A program made the translations under genes and the position numbers. Shown here piece by piece: positions 1 to 8,135 of a stretch of 48,083 nucleotides of DNA (positions are counted from its first letter, which is position 1; every line of letters begins with the position of its first letter). The stretch is from JAUVXJ01 sp034430275 (GTDB lineage Bacteria > Chloroflexota > Anaerolineae > UBA7937 > B3-Chlor). The notes under the pieces are model-generated. The model searched no databases and was not told the DNA's origin. It was given only the letters and a program-made list of their open reading frames with translations. The stretch is taken from assembly GCA_034430275.1 (NCBI GenBank), contig DAOUEW010000384.1:1-48083 (forward strand), read 5' to 3'.

Positions 1-101
1 TGGACCTTGACCAGCCTTCCCAGTTCGGGTGGGCGTCTCAAGTCGAGGCTCTCGGCCACGAAGTGCGTGCTGCTGCTTTCGACGATCTCCCCGATCCTCA
101 T
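1..101 (-). CDS. HAS-barrel domain ATPase (HerA-like), N-terminal fragment
   Basis: Only the first 33 codons are in the window; the rest lies beyond the left edge. The ATG (minus strand, 101-99) overlaps the nurA stop as ATGA, so the two genes are translationally coupled. The visible peptide begins M-R-I-G-E-I-V-E-S-S-S and continues with T-H-F-V-A-E, then a short stretch ending G-R-L-V-K-V. This resembles the HAS-barrel found at the N-terminus of HerA-type hexameric DNA translocases. Partnership with NurA, whose family acts with HerA in DNA-end resection, supports the call. No ATPase motif is visible here, so the assignment rests on the barrel start and the neighbour. Confidence 0.6.
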   Translation of the reverse strand, partial: MRIGEIVESSSTHFVAESLDLRRPPELGRLVKV

Positions 102-1270
102 ACGCCTCGCCTTGCCTTGCTGCCGCTCTTCGCCGAGCCACCGTAGATGATCCCCTCCTCTGCCAGTGACCGCTCCACCAGCAGCTGGACCAGCCGCCTA
201 TCGCTCACCGAAATGTGCGCCCCCTCATGGGCTTCCTGTAAGGCAGGAGGGTACGGTGGGTAGGTGCCGCTCCTCCGCGCCTGATCGTAGATCAGCGCCT
301 GCACAAGGTTCAGCGTCTGGGAGTCGCTGGTGACCCACTGAGGAGCTTCCAGCCGCACAACCTCGCCGCCGACGTTCATGTACAAGAAACGAATACGATG
401 AGGCCCATATCGATTCAGAATGGCCGATTTGCTGCCGAAGACGTCCGACCGCTCGCCGTCCCGGAGGAAGCCGAACAGATCTCGGTCTCGAATCTCCCTC
501 AGTGCCGTACAGAACTCCTGGGCGCCGGAAGAAGGACAAGTAGCGCAGTCGACCTCGTGTCTGGTGCACAACCAGACCCTGAGCGAATTGACGACGTCGC
601 GAGCTCCTGGATAGCTGATGTAGCTGACCAGCGGGATGCCCAGTGTGTGGAACCTGTCCAGGTAACCCAGGAACTCCTTCAGGAACTGTTCTTGCACAAA
701 AGCGGGGTCTTCGGTCTGTAGCCCCCAGGTGATCAGCGACCCGTCGCGCAGAGCCACCAATGGGCGTCCTTCGACCTGCTCAGCCGCCTCCAGCAGCGCT
801 CTCATCTCCGCCAGGCACATCTTGGCGCTCAGGCGTGCACCCTCTACCGGCGCACTCCGTACCAGAGGATCCAGGTACAGGTCTTGCTCCTGGAAGTAGA
901 GCTGAGCGGAGGAGTCGAGCAAAGCGGAGGGGTGCTGTCCATAGCTGAAGGCGGCGTAGCCAGTGTTGAGGACGTAGAACCGCAAAGGACTGTGCCGATC
1001 TGGAGCTATGTAGGAGCCGTCCGCGGCCACCACACTGAAGCTCGAAGGGCACCCCCGTACTTCGACAGCTCCATTGACGTTGCCGTAGAGCACAGCCACG
1101 AGCCAGGGCAGTCGGACGACGCGCTCCTCCAACTTGGCTCTGAGCTCCTCTGGATCGACGGAGTTCAAGAGCTGACGGGCCCTCTCGACCCAGCGCCCGC
1201 GATTCTCCGCTGCGCTGGCTTGCACCATCTCGGCTATCCGCTCACCGAGCAAGTCCAGCTTCAGCGGCAT
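98..1270 (-). CDS. nurA: NurA-domain nuclease
   Basis: A 390-residue protein of the NurA family, a Mn-dependent 5'-3' exonuclease/endonuclease fold that works with the HerA ATPase in double-strand-break end processing. The two acidic family motifs are visible: V-V-A-A-D-G-S-Y near residue 80 and V-A-L-R-D-G-S-L near residue 172. A cysteine cluster (C-T-R-H-E-V-D-C-A-T-C) lies in the second half near residues 235-245. The gene starts 9 bases after the selB stop and its own stop overlaps the start of the HAS-barrel ATPase gene. The basic C-terminal tail (K-S-G-S-K-A-R-R) is unremarkable. The family call is firm; the precise polarity and substrate are inferred from homologues. Confidence 0.85.
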   Translation of the reverse strand: MPLKLDLLGERIAEMVQASAAENRGRWVERARQLLNSVDPEELRAKLEERVVRLPWLVAVLYGNVNGAVEVRGCPSSFSVVAADGSYIAPDRHSPLRFYVLNTGYAAFSYGQHPSALLDSSAQLYFQEQDLYLDPLVRSAPVEGARLSAKMCLAEMRALLEAAEQVEGRPLVALRDGSLITWGLQTEDPAFVQEQFLKEFLGYLDRFHTLGIPLVSYISYPGARDVVNSLRVWLCTRHEVDCATCPSSGAQEFCTALREIRDRDLFGFLRDGERSDVFGSKSAILNRYGPHRIRFLYMNVGGEVVRLEAPQWVTSDSQTLNLVQALIYDQARRSGTYPPYPPALQEAHEGAHISVSDRRLVQLLVERSLAEEGIIYGGSAKSGSKARRGV

Positions 1271-1279
1271 GATTCGCGC

Positions 1280-3181
1280 TCAGCGCAGTACTCGCTCATC
1301 GCCCACCCTCTTGGTAATGCGCTGATCGTCCAGATGCTCCATCAGGGCCAGGGCGTACTTGCGGCTCGCCTGGAACATGTCGCGCACCTGTGCGACAGTG
1401 ATGCTCCCGTGCTCCTCGATGTGAGCGACCACACGCTCCACCATCTCCTGATAGGTTTCCCGCAGGAAGAGAACACTCTCGCTCACACGCACCAAGCGGC
1501 CTTCGTCCAGCATCAGATTAAGCGCCTCCAAGCCTATCGCGGCCTCGATCTCGGCCACCGAGGGGGTAGAGTATGGGCTTTCGGCAAGATTCGCCAGCAG
1601 CTCGTCGACCTGTCGCTGCTGCTCGGCACTGAACCTGACCTGGTGTTGTGGCACCCTGACCACTGCTCCGTTTTCGACCAGTCTACCCTGATCAGCAGCG
1701 CGCTCCAGGAACTGGCTGAACGCACGACTGGCGAAGTTCGACCTGCTCTTCAGTTCCTCGCGTGGCATGCCTGGCCGCAGCGGATACCGTCGGTGATAGT
1801 CCTGCAACCAGGCCTCCATACGGCTCATCAGTTCCTCGTAACTGGTGACGGCCATCACATACCGGTCGTCCGTCGCTGGGTCACCCGTACCCAGCGGAAG
1901 AACCTGCCCCGCTCGCAGTAGTCCGGTCAGAGCCTCTCTACCGGTCTCCTCGGCCAGGCCGCTCTCTTTCAGCACCTCGCCCACCTGTCGCGGGCGCGGG
2001 CCTTGCGCGGCCTCCAGCAGGATATCCTCGGGACTCCCGCGCGAGAGAGCCTCGAGCCGTTGGACTAGCGCAGGACGGAAGCGGCGATGACGACGTCGCG
2101 GGACTGGATCGACAATGACTCCGCCGCCAATGGTCAGGCTGGGGGAAGGCTGACGTATGATGAAGCGATCGCCACGTAGCACAGCGGTTGGCGACGACAG
2201 TCGAAACTGGACCCAACCCTCCTCACCCGGCCGCAAGGTCTCGTCATCGAGCAGCCGGAGAAAAGCCATGATCTGGGCTGAACCGCTGTAGAACTCCACC
2301 TGCGTATTGTGTCTGAGGACTCTAGGGGCAGTAGGCAATAGCCTGAGACGCGCATCCACCAAGTGACTGCTTTCCAGACGGCCAGGGAGGGTCAGCACGT
2401 CTCCTCGGCTCAATTGGTCGCTGCTCAGTCCTCCAAGATTGACCGCCACTCGACCACCGGGAGCAGTCGCCTCCAGCTTCTCACGGTGAGTCTGTAAGCC
2501 CCGTATGCGCGCTTTGAGCCCGGATGGCAGAATCTCCACTTCCTGGCCCACCTCGAGCCCACCATCGACGAGCGTCCCGGTGACCACGGTGCCAAAACCA
2601 GACATCACGAACACCCTGTCGATGGGGAGGCGCGGTTTCCCGATATCTCGCTTGGCGGGGACACGCTTCAACAAGTCATCTAGCTTCCCCAGCAAAGAAT
2701 CGATTCCCGCGCCAGTCACTGCGGAGACGGGCACAATCTCAGCCTCAGAAAGAGTAGTATCTGCGATCAGTTCTGCGACGTCGTCCGTGACCAACGCCAG
2801 CCACTCCTGGTCCTCGACGAAGTCCACTTTGGTGATGGCGACTACGCCGTGCTCCAGCCGCAGAAGGTCGAGTATGTCCAGATGTTCCCGGGTCTGAGGC
2901 ATGATACCTTCATCAGCAGCCACGACGAACAGCGCAGCATCTATGCCACCCACGCCAGCCAACATGTTCTTGATGAAGCTCTCGTGTCCCGGCACGTCCA
3001 CGATGCTGGCGACCGCGCCGCTGGGCAACGTCAGCCATGCAAAGCCCAGGTCGATGGTCATCTCCCTCTCCTTCTCTTCTTTGAGCCGGTCGGGATCTAT
3101 GCCGGTCAGTGCCTTCACCAGGGCAGACTTGCCGTGGTCGACGTGCCCTGCTGTTCCAATGGTTCGAATGGACTGCGTCAT
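1280..3181 (-). CDS. selB: Selenocysteine-specific elongation factor SelB
   Basis: A 633-residue translational GTPase that delivers Sec-tRNA to in-frame UGA codons by recognising a SECIS hairpin. The G-domain motifs are intact: G1 G-H-V-D-H-G-K-S near residue 12, G3 D-V-P-G-H-E near 63, and G4 T-K-V-D near 117. The EF-Tu-like domains II/III follow, including a V-M-S-G-F-G-T-V-V-T-G-T segment near 192. The C-terminal part, about residues 370-633, is the length expected for the SelB winged-helix array that binds SECIS RNA. The start is 5 bases downstream of the coiled-coil gene. No selA, selD, tRNA-Sec or clear selenoprotein gene lies in this window, so they must be elsewhere if the pathway is complete. 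Confidence 0.95.
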   Translation of the reverse strand: MTQSIRTIGTAGHVDHGKSALVKALTGIDPDRLKEEKEREMTIDLGFAWLTLPSGAVASIVDVPGHESFIKNMLAGVGGIDAALFVVAADEGIMPQTREHLDILDLLRLEHGVVAITKVDFVEDQEWLALVTDDVAELIADTTLSEAEIVPVSAVTGAGIDSLLGKLDDLLKRVPAKRDIGKPRLPIDRVFVMSGFGTVVTGTLVDGGLEVGQEVEILPSGLKARIRGLQTHREKLEATAPGGRVAVNLGGLSSDQLSRGDVLTLPGRLESSHLVDARLRLLPTAPRVLRHNTQVEFYSGSAQIMAFLRLLDDETLRPGEEGWVQFRLSSPTAVLRGDRFIIRQPSPSLTIGGGVIVDPVPRRRHRRFRPALVQRLEALSRGSPEDILLEAAQGPRPRQVGEVLKESGLAEETGREALTGLLRAGQVLPLGTGDPATDDRYVMAVTSYEELMSRMEAWLQDYHRRYPLRPGMPREELKSRSNFASRAFSQFLERAADQGRLVENGAVVRVPQHQVRFSAEQQRQVDELLANLAESPYSTPSVAEIEAAIGLEALNLMLDEGRLVRVSESVLFLRETYQEMVERVVAHIEEHGSITVAQVRDMFQASRKYALALMEHLDDQRITKRVGDERVLR

Positions 3182-3186
3182 GTCGC

Positions 3187-4335
3187 CTACAAGCGTGTAA
3201 GCCGCTTACCCAATTCCTTCATCAACTTCTCCAGATCGCCGACCTCGTGTCGCAGGTGCGACAACTGGGTCTCCCACAATCCCCTGATGTGGCCATCGCG
3301 CTTGGCGTTCTCTGCGGCCAACTGCTCCCACATCTCGTCGTTCCTCAGCCAGAGGAGTGCATTCTCCTGTCGCCACTCCTCGAGTTGCTGTCTTTGACGT
3401 TCCTCCGCTGTGCGCTCCACATGCTGAATGGATTCGCGGTCCTGCTCCAGTTGGATGCTCATCTCATGCAGAGATGCCAGCATCTTCTCGCCACTCCTGA
3501 GCTGCTTGTCCGAAAGTGCCACCCGCTCCCTCAACTCCTCTGCACTGCCGCGCCACCTGCTCAACTCCTTCGTCCACGCAGCGAATTGCTTCTTCACTCT
3601 GTCGTCCAGCGCCCGGAGTTCCTCGGCGAGCGCAGCATGTTCCTGCCTGACCTCTTCACGAGACGCTTCCAGATCCGGAATCTGTTGGAATAGTCGCTCT
3701 ATCTTGGTCTGGACAAGCCTCAGGCTTTCGACAACGTCGTCGGACCTCGAGCTTGCTGCTTCGCGTGCCTGGAGGAGTTCGGTCGTCCTCTCTTCGTTTC
3801 TCTTGATCCGGCCCTCGAAGGCCAGCAAGGTCTCGTTCTGTTCACGCCCCTCTTTGACCATCCCCTCGATCTGCGCACCAAGCGCCGACGCAGTCTTGGC
3901 AAGACGATCCACGTCCACCCGTTGGGTGCGCAGTGTGTCCTCCAGTCGGCGCGAATCCTCGATGCGCTGTTCCAGTCGAGCGAGGGCTTCCTGCCGCGCA
4001 CGCCTTTCCTCCTGGAGACGACCAGCCGCGCCTTGAGTACCCTTGGCCAAACGTTCCTCAGCCTTACGGAGCTCCAGCATAACTTCTTCCTTGAACTGCT
4101 GCAACGCCTTTTCGAACCTGGACAGGCTCCTCGCCTCGACTGAGCCACGGCTGAGCGTTTCCGATAGCGCCTCCGTGGCCTCCTGAGCACGAGCGAGTTG
4201 TGCCTCCTGCTGCTCCACCCTCTTCTGCAATTCGGCTAGCAGTGCTTTGTCGCGTTGCCGCTCCTGGTCGAGCCAGTCCAGGCGCTGTCTGGTCTCTCCG
4301 GCATCCGTGGGGCTTTCCGACTTCTCCCTAGGCAT
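3187..4335 (-). CDS. Coiled-coil protein of unknown function
   Basis: About 382 residues, almost wholly charged helical heptads rich in E, R, Q, L and A (for example residues 20-330), with no membrane segment or enzymatic motif. The chosen ATG at 4335 (M-P-R-E-K-S-E-S) overlaps the end of phoU by 8 bases. A longer reading from 4383 would run 56 bases into phoU and begin with an unlikely peptide. The protein ends with a basic segment (K-R-L-T-R-L). It resembles SMC/tropomyosin-like low-complexity helices but lacks ATPase ends, so it is not an SMC protein. The position between phoU and selB suggests co-transcription, but no function can be assigned. Confidence 0.7.
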   Translation of the reverse strand: MPREKSESPTDAGETRQRLDWLDQERQRDKALLAELQKRVEQQEAQLARAQEATEALSETLSRGSVEARSLSRFEKALQQFKEEVMLELRKAEERLAKGTQGAAGRLQEERRARQEALARLEQRIEDSRRLEDTLRTQRVDVDRLAKTASALGAQIEGMVKEGREQNETLLAFEGRIKRNEERTTELLQAREAASSRSDDVVESLRLVQTKIERLFQQIPDLEASREEVRQEHAALAEELRALDDRVKKQFAAWTKELSRWRGSAEELRERVALSDKQLRSGEKMLASLHEMSIQLEQDRESIQHVERTAEERQRQQLEEWRQENALLWLRNDEMWEQLAAENAKRDGHIRGLWETQLSHLRHEVGDLEKLMKELGKRLTRL

Positions 4336-4984
4336 TGTGCTCTTCAACCTCGCCGCTGACCAGAAACACCACCCGTTCTCCAATGTTGATCGCCCGGTCG
4401 GCGATCCGCTCGAGATTGTGAGCGACCCAGAGAAGATAGGTCGCCCTGGTGATCGTACGCGGATCGTCCATCATGAAGATGAGCAACTCCCGGAAGACCT
4501 GGTCGTAGAGCCTGTCCACTTCGTCATCCTCGTCGCCCAGGCTTCTAGCCAGTTCAATGTCACGGTTCACAAAGGCCGTCAGCTCCTGCTCTAGCATCCA
4601 ACGGCCCTTCTTGGCCATGCGGGGGATGTCCACGAGCGGCTTAAGCGGCTCACGAGGGCCCATCATGACTCCGATCTGCCCGATCCCCTTGGCATGGTCC
4701 GCCATCCGCTCCAGCTCTGTGGCGATGTTGGCGATGGCAAAGATCACTCTCAGATCACTTGCCAGGGGCTGCTGCGTGGCAATCAACACGAGACACTGCT
4801 CCTCAATGTCGTGTTGAGCCTGGTTGATCGCCTCGTCGTCTCGCACCACCTTCCGAGAGAGATCGATGTCTCGCTTCTTGAGAGCCTCCACGCTGAGGTC
4901 AATGGCCTTGTCGACCATCTTGCCCATCTCCAGGACATCTTGCTCGAGCGCTCTTAACTGTTCGTCGAATGTCTCACGAGTCAC
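4328..4984 (-). CDS. phoU: Phosphate signalling protein PhoU
   Basis: A 218-residue all-helical protein with the duplicated three-helix PhoU fold. The family signatures are visible in each half: A-T-E-L-E-R-M-A-D-H-A near residue 88 and A-H-N-L-E-R-I-A-D-R-A near 188, both metal-binding E-x-x-x-D type segments. PhoU links the Pst phosphate transporter to PhoR/PhoB-type signalling. Neither pst genes nor phoR is adjacent here, so its partner is unclear. Translation starts at GTG (4984), preceded by an AAAGGGGG ribosome-binding site. It is the first gene of the leftward run through selB and nurA and has a credible promoter just upstream. Confidence 0.93.
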   Translation of the reverse strand: MTRETFDEQLRALEQDVLEMGKMVDKAIDLSVEALKKRDIDLSRKVVRDDEAINQAQHDIEEQCLVLIATQQPLASDLRVIFAIANIATELERMADHAKGIGQIGVMMGPREPLKPLVDIPRMAKKGRWMLEQELTAFVNRDIELARSLGDEDDEVDRLYDQVFRELLIFMMDDPRTITRATYLLWVAHNLERIADRAINIGERVVFLVSGEVEEHNA

Positions 4985-5019
4985 GGTGAGAGCCCCCTTT
5001 CGTAACCTACACCCTCGCT

Positions 5020-5049
5020 ATTATAGCATCGACACCTTGACCCTAGCAA
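5020..5049 (-). promoter_or_regulatory. Promoter for the phoU-selB-nurA run
   Basis: On the minus strand a consensus TATAAT (-10, 5025-5020) lies 18 bp downstream of TTGCTA (-35, 5049-5044). Transcription would begin about 30 bases upstream of the phoU GTG. The spacer and the -10 are good; the -35 matches four of six bases. Confidence 0.55.
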
Positions 5050-5360
5050 TGGTTGTGCGCTCCCGGGCGCAGAGCGAGACCGTCCGCGCCAGCAGCGAGC
5101 CAGTTTGGATCTGACTACGACCTGCATGGGACCAGATTACGACTCAGTGAGACTACAATCAGGTAGCGGCACCAATCGAGAAGATCCGTGCTTAACTAGC
5201 CGCGCTGGGGGAAGCCATGGAAGCAGTCTCGCAGATATGTCGGTCCCGTGGTTCAGGCCCCGCCGACGTTCACTCACTTGTTAGAGAGAGCCCGCGGTCC
5301 CTCGCCAGGATGTGGCCCGCGGCGGTTCTCAGCTTCTTCTCCACACCCTGGTGGGCGCAT

Positions 5361-5389
5361 TTGACTTGAGTTCAGTCCCTTGATAGAAT
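5361..5389 (+). promoter_or_regulatory. Promoter upstream of hppA
   Basis: TTGACT (5361-5366), a 17-bp spacer, then TAGAAT (5384-5389). Each hexamer matches the sigma-70 consensus at five of six positions. It would give a leader of roughly 130 bases before the hppA ATG at 5529. Confidence 0.65.
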
Positions 5390-5528
5390 CTGTGCCTGTG
5401 CGTATCCGGCGCCGAAGTCGGCGACCGGCTAGAGACGCCAAGAGCGGCTGGTGCCCCGAGCGCACGGTCGTTCTGTCAACTCGGCGGCGAAGCACGTACT
5501 AAAGAGTGCGGATAGGAGGCAGACGCGT

Positions 5529-7799
5529 ATGGGAGAGCTAAGCAGTTTCGAAGCGACGATGCTCTACGCGGTGATCGGCGTGGCGTTCATCAGTCTAGCG
5601 TATGCATACTGGCTGTGGCGCGACACACTCCGGCGAGAGAAGGCAGGCGAGGACATGCAGAAGGTCTGGCGTGCCATCAAGTTGGGCGCCAATGCCTATC
5701 TGCGGAGGCAGTTGAAGACCATCCTCCCACTACTGGTGATACTGGCGGTGTTGCTGTTCTTCAGCGTATACATCGTCCAGCCCAGTGAAGAGGCTCTGGC
5801 CCTGTTCCAGAACGACCAGAACACCGCCCGCTTCTGGATGGGCATCGGTAGGAGCCTGGCCTTCGTTGCAGGCGCAACGTTTTCCACTCTGGTCGGGCAA
5901 CTCGGGATGAGGGTAGCTATTGAGGGCAACATCCGAGTGGCCGGTCAAGCCGCGAAGGGCAACTACAACGGCGCTCTCACGGTGGCCTATCGGGCAGGCA
6001 CCTTCACCGGGATGCTGACCGACGGACTGGGACTGCTGGGAGGTACGCTCATTTTCATCATCTTCGGCACGGCGGCCCCGGACGCCCTGATGGGCTTTGG
6101 CTTCGGCGGCACCCTGGTAGCGCTCTTCATGAGGATTGGAGGAGGCATCTACACCAAGGCCGCTGATGTCGGCGCCGACCTGGTGGGCAAGGTCGAGCAC
6201 GGGCTGCCGGAGGATGACCCACGTAACGCTGCCGTCGTGGCCGACCTGGTGGGCGACAACGTGGGCGACTGCGCCGGAATGGCAGCGGACATCTTCGAGA
6301 GCTACGAGGTGACCATCGTATCCGCCCTCGTTCTGGGCTTGTTTCTATACCACCAGACAGGTAACACATTCTGGATCGTCTACCCGCTCATAGTACGCGC
6401 CATCGGCGTCATCTCCTCCATCTTGGGGACCTTCGCCGTGCCCATGTGGGAGAACTTCCCCATCAAGTTCTTGAGGGCCAAAGATGCCGAGGGAGCCATG
6501 TTCCGCTCCTACGAAGTATCGTCAGTCAACACCGTGTTCTTCGCCTTCCTCTTCTCGCTTCTCTACGCAGGGGAGTGGCAACTGGCGACGTTGAATGCGG
6601 TAGGTGTGGGCCTGGCAGTGGTCTTCAACCCCTTGACCTCACTCTTCACTTCGGCCAAGCGCAGGCCGGTGCAGGAGATCGCAGAATCGACCCAGACCGG
6701 CACGGCCACCACCGTCCTGTCGGGCCTGGCGCTGGGAATGGAGAGCAGCGTCTGGAGTCTGCTTGCCATCGTGGTAGCCATGGGCTGCAGCCTGGCCGTA
6801 TTTGGGAGCGAGTCCCTGATCCACGTCCTCTACGGCGTGGCCATGGTAGGCATCGGCATGCTTTCTCACACCGGCAATAACGTGGCCATGGACTCCTATG
6901 GCCCTATCGCCGACAACGCCAGTGGCATCGGCGAGATGGCCGGCGCGGACAAGAAGGCACAGTCGATGCTGGCCGAACTGGACGCAGTGGGCAACACCAC
7001 CAAGGCCATCACCAAACAGGTGGCCATTGCCTCGGCTGTGGTCGCGGCCACAGCGCTGTTCTTCTCCTTCGTGGCTGATTCACTGTCCCTGGCCAACCCA
7101 GGCGTGCCGGTGACCGAACTCTTGGAGCGCGGCATCCGCGTTTCCACGCTTGACGGCACCATTGGCTTCCTACTGGGAGGGGCCCTGGTCTTTCTCTTCT
7201 CAGCCTTCTGCCTGCGCGCGGTGTCCCGTGGCGCCAATCTGGTGGTCAACGAGGTGCGCCGCCAGTTCAAGGTCCCTGGCGTGATGGAAGGTACCACCAC
7301 TCCGGACTACGGCAAGGTCGTGGCCATTACCACCGCGGCTGCCCAGAAGGAGCTGGTTAGCCTCGTGGTCATCGCAGTAACCTTGCCACTGCTCGTCGGC
7401 CTGTTGTTCTCACTGGAAGCGATGGGCACCTTCCTGGCGGGTGTTATCCTCGTCGGTCAGTTGATGGCCGTCTTCATGGCCATCTCCGGAGGCGCTCTGG
7501 ACAACGCCAAGAAGTACATCGAGGATGGCCACTTCGGTGGCAAGGGATCCCCGGCCCACAAGGCTGCCGTAGAAGGCGACACCGTGGGCGACCCGCTGAA
7601 GGACACGGCTGGTCCGGCGCTTAACCCGATGATCAAGGTTGTGAACCTGGTCAGTCTTCTGGCGGCCCCGCTCATCGTCGAATCCAGGGGCCAGCCGGCG
7701 GTCTGGCTGGCGGTGGTGGTCCTGGTCGTCCTCCTCGTCTGGGGCATCTGGCAGAGCAAGAGGGAGATTGGCCAGGAATCGACGCAAGAGCTTGCATAG
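5529..7799 (+). CDS. hppA: Membrane H+-translocating pyrophosphatase, K+-independent type
   Basis: A 756-residue integral membrane enzyme with about 16 transmembrane helices that couples pyrophosphate hydrolysis to proton pumping. The signature D-V-G-A-D-L-V-G-K-V-E is at residues 213-223, and the pyrophosphate-site segment D-N-V-G-D-C-A-G-M-A-A-D follows. The K+-dependence determinant reads G-N-T-T-K-A-I-T, with lysine at 492 and threonine at 495, the residues typical of K+-independent proton pumps rather than the alanine of K+-dependent enzymes. The ATG at 5529 is preceded by AGGAGG at suitable spacing; an upstream in-frame start at 5451 lacks this and would add a non-membrane peptide. The gene is monocistronic, with a strong promoter upstream and a hairpin downstream. 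Confidence 0.95.
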   Translation: MGELSSFEATMLYAVIGVAFISLAYAYWLWRDTLRREKAGEDMQKVWRAIKLGANAYLRRQLKTILPLLVILAVLLFFSVYIVQPSEEALALFQNDQNTARFWMGIGRSLAFVAGATFSTLVGQLGMRVAIEGNIRVAGQAAKGNYNGALTVAYRAGTFTGMLTDGLGLLGGTLIFIIFGTAAPDALMGFGFGGTLVALFMRIGGGIYTKAADVGADLVGKVEHGLPEDDPRNAAVVADLVGDNVGDCAGMAADIFESYEVTIVSALVLGLFLYHQTGNTFWIVYPLIVRAIGVISSILGTFAVPMWENFPIKFLRAKDAEGAMFRSYEVSSVNTVFFAFLFSLLYAGEWQLATLNAVGVGLAVVFNPLTSLFTSAKRRPVQEIAESTQTGTATTVLSGLALGMESSVWSLLAIVVAMGCSLAVFGSESLIHVLYGVAMVGIGMLSHTGNNVAMDSYGPIADNASGIGEMAGADKKAQSMLAELDAVGNTTKAITKQVAIASAVVAATALFFSFVADSLSLANPGVPVTELLERGIRVSTLDGTIGFLLGGALVFLFSAFCLRAVSRGANLVVNEVRRQFKVPGVMEGTTTPDYGKVVAITTAAAQKELVSLVVIAVTLPLLVGLLFSLEAMGTFLAGVILVGQLMAVFMAISGGALDNAKKYIEDGHFGGKGSPAHKAAVEGDTVGDPLKDTAGPALNPMIKVVNLVSLLAAPLIVESRGQPAVWLAVVVLVVLLVWGIWQSKREIGQESTQELA

Positions 7800-7898
7800 A
7801 TGAATAGCCGAATCACAGACAGGCCTGCCCTCACCAGCGGAGCCTTTCCACGGATGTGCTGAAAGGCTTGGCAGCCGTGTCCATGGAGGATAGAACGA

Positions 7899-7931
7899 GC
7901 CCCGTGTCAACTACCAACGTTGACACGGGGC
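7899..7931 (+). terminator. GC-rich hairpin after hppA
   Basis: A perfect 13-bp stem (GCCCCGTGTCAAC at 7899-7911 with GTTGACACGGGGC at 7919-7931) and a 7-base loop, 100 bases after the hppA stop. No T-run follows, so it may be a weak terminator or a 3'-end stabilising structure. Confidence 0.5.
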
Positions 7932-8081
7932 CTGTTGCGTGGCCACCAAGTGGCGAAAACCGTCAACCGGCGGCTATGTGCGAATCACGTGCTCTGCTGG
8001 AGAGATCTCTGTCAAGCCGCAGCCTGTGAGACGTGGCCTTTCCGTGAGGAGATGGACGCAACGCTAGACCGGCCGAGTGTC

Positions 8082-8109
8082 TTGACACACTATCTGAAAA
8101 TGGTATAAT
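8082..8109 (+). promoter_or_regulatory. Near-consensus promoter of the LCP gene
   Basis: TTGACA (8082-8087), a 16-bp spacer and TATAAT (8104-8109), both hexamers perfect. Initiation near 8116 would leave only about 20 bases before the GTG at 8136 or 35 before the ATG at 8151. Confidence 0.75.
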
Positions 8110-8135
8110 GGAGGGAGCGTAACAAAGACTACACG

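Larger units (their letters stand above)
4985..5528. other. Divergent intergenic region between phoU and hppA
   Basis: This 544-base gap holds the phoU promoter (5020-5049) and the hppA promoter (5361-5389). It also has an imperfect 11-bp inverted repeat: CCAGGATGTGG at 5305-5315 and CCACACCCTGG at 5341-5351, with one mismatch and a 25-base loop. The repeat ends 9 bases upstream of the hppA -35 element. Short open frames here have no ribosome-binding site or recognisable product. I see no tRNA, SRP RNA or RNase P signature in the stretch from 5050 to 5300. Confidence 0.5.
7800..8135. other. Intergenic region between hppA and the LCP gene
   Basis: This 336-base gap contains the 7899-7931 hairpin and the promoter at 8082-8109. 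A short open frame at 7920-8108 runs through the promoter and has no recognisable product, so I do not call it a gene. Confidence 0.5.

Noticed and set aside
884..1921. A 345-codon plus-strand open frame
   Set aside because: It lies antisense across nurA and selB, both clearly coding on the other strand. The product has no recognisable motif.
5050..5300. Possible structural RNA or tRNA-Sec gene near selB/phoU
   Set aside because: A GGTTCAGG stretch near 5250 resembles a T-arm only superficially. No acceptor stem, D-arm or CCA could be assembled, and no SRP or RNase P signature was seen.
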